Shown here: piece after piece, positions 18,996 to 22,548 of the stretch
Layout: each line of letters begins with the position of its first letter
How positions within the stretch are numbered: the first letter of the stretch is position 1
Source: Solobacterium sp.
GTDB lineage: Bacteria > Bacillota_I > Bacilli_A > Erysipelotrichales > Erysipelotrichaceae
Assembly: GCA_017543025.1 (NCBI GenBank)
Contig: JAFYGX010000208.1
Coordinates: 1-22,548, forward strand
Length of the DNA stretch: 22,548 nucleotides
Direction of reading: 5' to 3'
Made by a program: the position numbers and the translations under genes
The notes under the pieces: generated by a model
What the model was told of the DNA's origin: nothing
Seen by the model: only the letters and a program-made list of their open reading frames with translations
Database searches by the model: none

Positions 18996-21299
18996 ATGCA
19001 GATATTAAAAGGAAGATATAACCTGAAAATCGCCTCGCTGCTTGCCGGACTGCTTGTGTTTGACACGGTGGTTCTTTCTGTCGGAATCAAGCGGGCAAGT
19101 GCGCAGAAGGCGGATGATATGGATGCGGCTGCGCTGATTACTCCCGTGCCGGACCGTTCTTCGCTGCCGGAAGTTACTGCAGCTTCGACGCCGGAACCAA
19201 CTGCAACATCCGAAGTGATCCCCGTATATGAGCCGCTGATTGCCGTTGCGCATAACCGGACGGCATATGAGGCATCCGAGCCGGATGAAGGGTTTGAAAG
19301 CGAATGGTTTTCCTATGCGGAAAACGGCGCATATATCGAAACGCACAACGAATATGAAACGATCAATGCCGAAGTATATTCCGGCGGGACTTCTGCAGTA
19401 TCAGCAGGTGTGCTGAGAAGCGGAATTCCGATGCTGCAGGGAAAATCAATCAATGTCTTTCTGAATGCGTCTTCTTCCGTTTCCCGGAGAATTCAGATCC
19501 GGGCGGTAAACGGAGATACCGGAACGGAGTACAGCCGCATCAGTATTGATCTCGGCCCGTCGATGCAGTATTTTGAATGGAATTTCCCGGTTCCCTCCGG
19601 GCAGGGGACTTATAACGGACTGCTGTATATCGATATGGGCGGCAGCGGCATGGATGCACATACGGTAACGATTCACGGACTCCGGATCATTGGCGATGAC
19701 GACAACGCTGCGATTCGGGCGAATCAGATCGGCTACTATACTTCAGAGCAGAAGCTTTGTACATTCATCTACAGCTGCGGGGATTTCTTCGATGTGGTAA
19801 ATGCAGAGACGAAATCAATCGCATACAGCGGTGCGATTACACACCGCACAGCAGATCCGATGACCGGAGAAACCGATTATTACGGAGATTTCACAAATCT
19901 TCAGGTACCCGGAACCTACTATATCCGTTCTCAGACCGGGCTTGTTTCACATACATTCCGAATTGATGCAGATCCGTATACGGATATCCGGAAAGCGGCT
20001 CTCCGCATGCTCAGCTATCAGCGATGCGGACTTGATCTTACCGAATGGGCAGGCGAACTGGCGCATCCGGCCTGTCATCTGAGAGAAGCGAATCTTTACT
20101 TTACCGACGTATTGCTGAATACCTTCGGCGGATGGCATGATGCGGGTGATTTCGGGCGTTATGTGAGCACCGGGACAAAGGCGCTGAATGATGTGCTTCT
20201 TTCCTATATGACTGCACCAGAGCTGTTCGGCGATGACAATGAAGGTCCGGACAGCGGAAACGGAATTCCGGATATTCTTGATGAAGCGCGGTTTGAATTG
20301 GAATGGCTAATGCGGATGCAGGAAGAAGACGGCGGTGTTTTCAGCAAAGTGACATCTTCCGGGTTCCCGGATGATTATGTTAAGCCGGAGGATGATACAT
20401 TGCCGCTGTATCTGTTTGCGGCAGATACGGTATCGACTGCGGATGCACAGGGGAGCTTCGCGATTGCATCGATTGCCTTCCGCAGGATTGATCCTTCCTT
20501 TGCGGAGGCCTGTCTTACTGCAGCGAGAAAAGCAGAAGCATATCTGAACGTCAACAGCGAGTACCGGATTACGACCAATCCGGAAGGGGTCACCGCCGGT
20601 CAGTATCTTGACGATACGGATTATGACGGCCGGTTTACCGCAAAGATGGCAATGTATGCGGCGATCGGAGATACGATGTATCTGGAAGCTGCGAAACAGA
20701 TCTATGAAGATACCCCGGAAGCGGTAAATTCAGTTTCCTGGAATAATAACGGCATGTATGGGGCGTATCTGTTTCTGACTTCGGAAGACGGAGAAAAAGA
20801 GGATCCGGAGTTTTTTGAAAAAATGAAGGAAGCGCTGTGCGAAACTGCAGACGGACTGCGGGATACGGCAAACGGAAATGCCTATCATAACTCGAATATT
20901 CTGTATGAGTGGGGAAGCAATGCATTTGTCGCCAATAACGGTATTATTCTTGCGATGGCGTATGATGTGACCGGTGAGCAGAAGTATGAGCAGAGCGCGC
21001 TGGAGCAGCTGAACTATCTGCTTGGCAAGAACTGCCTGGATATGTGCTTTGTGTCCGGATACGGAGTCCGCTCTCCGGCTGCACAGCATAACCGTCTGAC
21101 GCTTTCAAAGCATTCGGTCATGAGCGGTGCGATGTCCGGCGGGCCAAATGCATCGAGAGAAGACAACATCACCCGTGCACTGGATGCCAGCACGCCGCCG
21201 GCCAGGATGTATGTGGATGATCATCGAAGCTATTCCACGAATGAAGTGGCGATCTATTACAACTCAGCGCTGCTTTATCTTCTGACTGCTGTATCGTAA
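18996..21299 (+). CDS. Secreted GH9 family glucanase with CBM-like domain
   Basis: This exported enzyme of 767 residues probably cleaves beta-glucans. It has a Sec signal (basic KGRYNLK, core, ASA at 34-36), then a Pro/Thr/Ser-rich linker to about 90. A beta-rich CBM4/9-like region (about 98-227) precedes a CelD_N Ig-like domain (about 239-330, ANQIGYYTSEQK) and the GH9 catalytic domain. Catalysis residues are present: GGWHDAGDFG with Asp382 and Asp385 (base), and YSTNEVAIYYN with Glu750 (acid). A GGPN motif lies at about 712. No dockerin or sortase signal is present. ATG 18996 is chosen because AAGGA lies 6 bases upstream; ATG 18981 adds five residues and has almost no leader or ribosome site. 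Endoglucanase activity is likely, but GH9 also includes exo-enzymes. Confidence 0.87.
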   Translation: MQILKGRYNLKIASLLAGLLVFDTVVLSVGIKRASAQKADDMDAAALITPVPDRSSLPEVTAASTPEPTATSEVIPVYEPLIAVAHNRTAYEASEPDEGFESEWFSYAENGAYIETHNEYETINAEVYSGGTSAVSAGVLRSGIPMLQGKSINVFLNASSSVSRRIQIRAVNGDTGTEYSRISIDLGPSMQYFEWNFPVPSGQGTYNGLLYIDMGGSGMDAHTVTIHGLRIIGDDDNAAIRANQIGYYTSEQKLCTFIYSCGDFFDVVNAETKSIAYSGAITHRTADPMTGETDYYGDFTNLQVPGTYYIRSQTGLVSHTFRIDADPYTDIRKAALRMLSYQRCGLDLTEWAGELAHPACHLREANLYFTDVLLNTFGGWHDAGDFGRYVSTGTKALNDVLLSYMTAPELFGDDNEGPDSGNGIPDILDEARFELEWLMRMQEEDGGVFSKVTSSGFPDDYVKPEDDTLPLYLFAADTVSTADAQGSFAIASIAFRRIDPSFAEACLTAARKAEAYLNVNSEYRITTNPEGVTAGQYLDDTDYDGRFTAKMAMYAAIGDTMYLEAAKQIYEDTPEAVNSVSWNNNGMYGAYLFLTSEDGEKEDPEFFEKMKEALCETADGLRDTANGNAYHNSNILYEWGSNAFVANNGIILAMAYDVTGEQKYEQSALEQLNYLLGKNCLDMCFVSGYGVRSPAAQHNRLTLSKHSVMSGAMSGGPNASREDNITRALDASTPPARMYVDDHRSYSTNEVAIYYNSALLYLLTAVS

Positions 21300-21312
21300 A
21301 AAAATGAACGGA

Positions 21313-21377
21313 AATGCCAGATCATGAAAAAACAGTATTGAAATCAGTTTCAATCTGTTATAAGATGATTTGGCATT
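21313..21377. repeat. Long imperfect hairpin between the GH9 gene and the tRNAs
   Basis: AATGCCAGATCAT (21313-21325) pairs with ATGATTTGGCATT (21365-21377), 13 bp with one G-U pair. Inside, AACAG + ATTGAAA (21331-21343) pairs with TTTCAAT + CTGTT (21348-21359), with one bulge at 21336. There is no T-run, so it is not a plain terminator. It overlaps the likely tRNA promoter. Confidence 0.6.
21338..21366 (+). promoter_or_regulatory. Likely promoter of the tRNA pair
   Basis: TTGAAA (21338-21343) and TAAGAT (21361-21366) are separated by 17 bases. The mature tRNA-Cys starts about 20 bases downstream. The elements lie inside the large hairpin. Confidence 0.45.
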
Positions 21378-21385
21378 GAAGGGAT

Positions 21386-21459
21386 GGTTCCTTAGCCAAG
21401 TGGTAAGGCAACAGACTGCAACTCTGTGATCGCCGGTTCAAGTCAGGCAGGAAACTCCA
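21386..21459 (+). tRNA. tRNA-Cys (GCA)
   Basis: The 74-base gene folds as a cloverleaf with anticodon GCA at 21418-21420, anticodon stem ACAGA/TCTGT, T-loop TTCAAGT, U73 (21456; the cysteine identity base) and an encoded CCA. Two pairs are G-A mismatches: 2:71 in the acceptor (A at 21454) and 52:62 in the T-stem (A at 21445). Confidence 0.85.
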
Positions 21460-21472
21460 TTTTTTTTGAATC

Positions 21473-21556
21473 GGGGACATGGAGGAATCGGCAGACGCAA
21501 AGGACTTAAAATCCTTTGGTGGCAACACCGTGCGGGTTCAAGTCCCGCTGTCCCCA
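21473..21556 (+). tRNA. tRNA-Leu (UAA)
   Basis: The 84-base gene has a 7-bp acceptor GGGGACA/TGTCCCC, anticodon TAA at 21507-21509 in loop CTTAAAA, a long variable arm (about 21516-21530) and A73. CCA is not encoded, unlike in the neighbouring tRNA-Cys. A run of eight T (21460-21467) lies between the two genes. Confidence 0.95.
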
Positions 21557-21567
21557 GATAGCAGAAT

Positions 21568-21592
21568 CCGCTGTAACGGCGGTTTTTATTTT
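21568..21592 (+). terminator. Terminator of the tRNA pair
   Basis: CCGCTG (21568-21573) pairs with CGGCGG (21577-21582; one G-U pair) around a 3-base loop, followed by T5-A-T4. Confidence 0.75.
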
Positions 21593-21645
21593 GTGCCGGT
21601 GCAGCGGCGGAATCGGTGAGTGTTTTTCTTTTTTGAAAGGTAACG

Positions 21646-21651
21646 TATAAT
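21646..21651 (+). promoter_or_regulatory. -10 element of the GtrA-like gene
   Basis: A perfect TATAAT with no clear -35. The expected start, near 21658, leaves a leader of only about 12 bases with no good ribosome site. Confidence 0.5.
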
Positions 21652-21669
21652 AATCAGCGGGTAAAAAAC

Positions 21670-22122
21670 ATGTGGGATAAGATCAAGGAAAAGTTTCTGA
21701 ATAAAAAATTTCTGACATTCGGCATCATCGGGGCGTTTAATACTGTGTTCTGCCTTCTGGTGAATCATATTCTGATCGCACTCGGGCTGGAAGTCGGAGC
21801 CGCTTCGATTCTGAGCGATGCAATTGCGATGATTCCGTCTTATATGCTGAATATGCATTTTACATATCATCAGGAAATGTCCTGGAAGAGCTTTGTTACA
21901 TTCCCGCTCAGCTATGTGCCGGGCTGGATCATTTCATTTCTGATCGTTGAGATGCTGCACAGAGGACTTGGGGTGCCGGAACAGTGGGCTAAACTTGTAT
22001 CTGTTCCGATCTATATTCCGGTGAATTTTCTCTGCATGAGTTTTATTGTCGGAAAATTCGGGAAGAAAAAAGAACCTGCCGACGGTCAGCTTCAAGAGGA
22101 AGGAAGCGCAAAGGGGAAATGA
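21670..22122 (+). CDS. GtrA-like membrane protein
   Basis: This 150-residue protein has four predicted helices and matches the GtrA family, small membrane proteins tied to cell-surface polysaccharide synthesis, several of which are thought to flip lipid-linked sugars. The N-terminus FLTFGIIGAFNTVFCLLVN and the central NMHFTYHQ are typical of the family. The C-terminus is charged and short. ATG 21670 is the only sensible start; the ribosome site is weak. Its stop overlaps the next membrane-protein gene by 4 bases (ATGA), suggesting a functional pair. Confidence 0.87.
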   Translation: MWDKIKEKFLNKKFLTFGIIGAFNTVFCLLVNHILIALGLEVGAASILSDAIAMIPSYMLNMHFTYHQEMSWKSFVTFPLSYVPGWIISFLIVEMLHRGLGVPEQWAKLVSVPIYIPVNFLCMSFIVGKFGKKKEPADGQLQEEGSAKGK

Positions 22123-22548
22123 AGCTTTACATTTTCGGTTCATCATTTCTGCTGATGATCCTTGCGGAGGGAGCCGGTGCGTGGTTCAAGCACATGTTCG
22201 GTGTTCAGCGGAAGGGATTTCATGCGCCGCTCGGGTTTGCACTGATGCTGGCAGGGGCACAGCTTCTGTACTATCCGGCGCAGATGTTCAATTATTCGCT
22301 TCGATGGATTTTCGCATCCACTGCGATTATTCTGCTGGCGATGCTGGTATTTTTTATCTTTGATCTCGCGGATATAAAGAAGTCGCTGCTGCGGAAGGAA
22401 ACGCTGATTGTGATACTGTGCGGTCTGCTGTTTGCTATTCTGTGCAGTATGGGTTCCGTGCTTGGAAGCGAAGCGGGAAATGAGATTTCCATGCGTCTGG
22501 TACATGATGTGCAGGCACCGAAATTTCAGGGATATTTTCATTTTGCAT
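22119..22548 (+). CDS. Polytopic membrane protein (3' end outside window)
   Basis: The open frame runs to the window edge, giving at least 143 residues. It starts MKLYIFGSSFLLMIL and contains about four hydrophobic segments (roughly 2-18, 36-52, 64-82, 96-115), with a hydrophilic stretch EAGNEISMRLVHDVQAP near the window end. I do not recognise it with certainty. Position after a GtrA-like gene would fit a large membrane protein of surface-glycan assembly, such as a lipid-linked glycosyltransferase, but no catalytic motif is visible in the part present. The start codon overlaps the GtrA stop by 4 bases. Confidence 0.75.
   Translation, partial: MKLYIFGSSFLLMILAEGAGAWFKHMFGVQRKGFHAPLGFALMLAGAQLLYYPAQMFNYSLRWIFASTAIILLAMLVFFIFDLADIKKSLLRKETLIVILCGLLFAILCSMGSVLGSEAGNEISMRLVHDVQAPKFQGYFHFA

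Noticed and set aside
21386..21556. Attachment site or integration at the tRNA genes
   Set aside because: No integrase gene and no direct repeat of a tRNA 3' end were seen nearby.
1..22548. CRISPR array, prophage, insertion sequence or integron
   Set aside because: No regularly spaced repeats, transposase or integrase motifs, or terminal repeats were seen anywhere in the window.

Overview
The window looks like a chromosomal segment of a low-GC-lineage Gram-positive (Bacillota) bacterium of roughly balanced base composition. The evidence is strong AGGAGG-type ribosome sites, the standard code with TGA as stop, lipoprotein and Sec signal peptides, an XRE-cupin gene in front of potABCD, and many tightly overlapping genes. 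An anaerobic, gut-associated member of the Erysipelotrichia is my guess from overall gene style. It is an inference, not something the sequence proves. I see no phage, transposase, CRISPR array or plasmid function.

Layout. (1) 1-1869: the 3' part of a secreted GH3 beta-N-acetylhexosaminidase-like gene, ended by a bidirectional terminator shared with a convergent hemolysin III/PAQR-like gene (2066-2752, minus). (2) 2753-2899: back-to-back promoters for hemolysin III and a DUF1836 MerR-like regulator (2900-3388), with shared repeats and a dyad. (3) 3542-8582: a three-gene envelope operon: a Ste24-like M48 membrane protease, a membrane protein with a degenerate GGDEF domain, and an exported lipase-like domain fused to a TMEM86/YhhN-like membrane domain. 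(4) 8583-9075: a bidirectional terminator, a 50-residue gene on the minus strand with a structured upstream region, and the promoter of an EamA/DMT transporter (9076-10002). (5) 10076-10505: two overlapping small HTH-like genes of unknown function. (6) 10543-13336: pyrimidine-nucleoside phosphorylase, a ComB-like phosphatase and a HAD phosphatase, translationally coupled. (7) 13475-13825: ribosomal protein L19 with its own promoter, leader and terminator. (8) 14074-18900: an XRE-cupin regulator with potA, potB, potC and potD, a polyamine ABC importer. (9) 18996-21299: a secreted GH9 glucanase. (10) 21386-21556: tRNA-Cys and tRNA-Leu. (11) 21670-end: a GtrA-like protein and the start of a polytopic membrane protein.

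How they work together. The GH3 and GH9 enzymes act outside the cell on polysaccharide. The pot cassette imports polyamines and is probably controlled by its first gene through two matching operators, TGTTTA-N7-TAAACA. Pdp with two phosphatases suggests nucleoside or sugar-phosphate salvage. The M48/GGDEF-like/lipase operon looks like a membrane-maintenance or membrane-sensing unit.

The most unusual items are a PotA ATPase carrying two Ig-like repeats inside its TOBE domain, the lipase/lysoplasmalogenase-like fusion, the HPCVF replacement of GGDEF, two candidate leaderless genes, a terminator laid over a promoter ahead of pdp, a tRNA-Cys with two G-A mismatches, and the unrecognised small genes.
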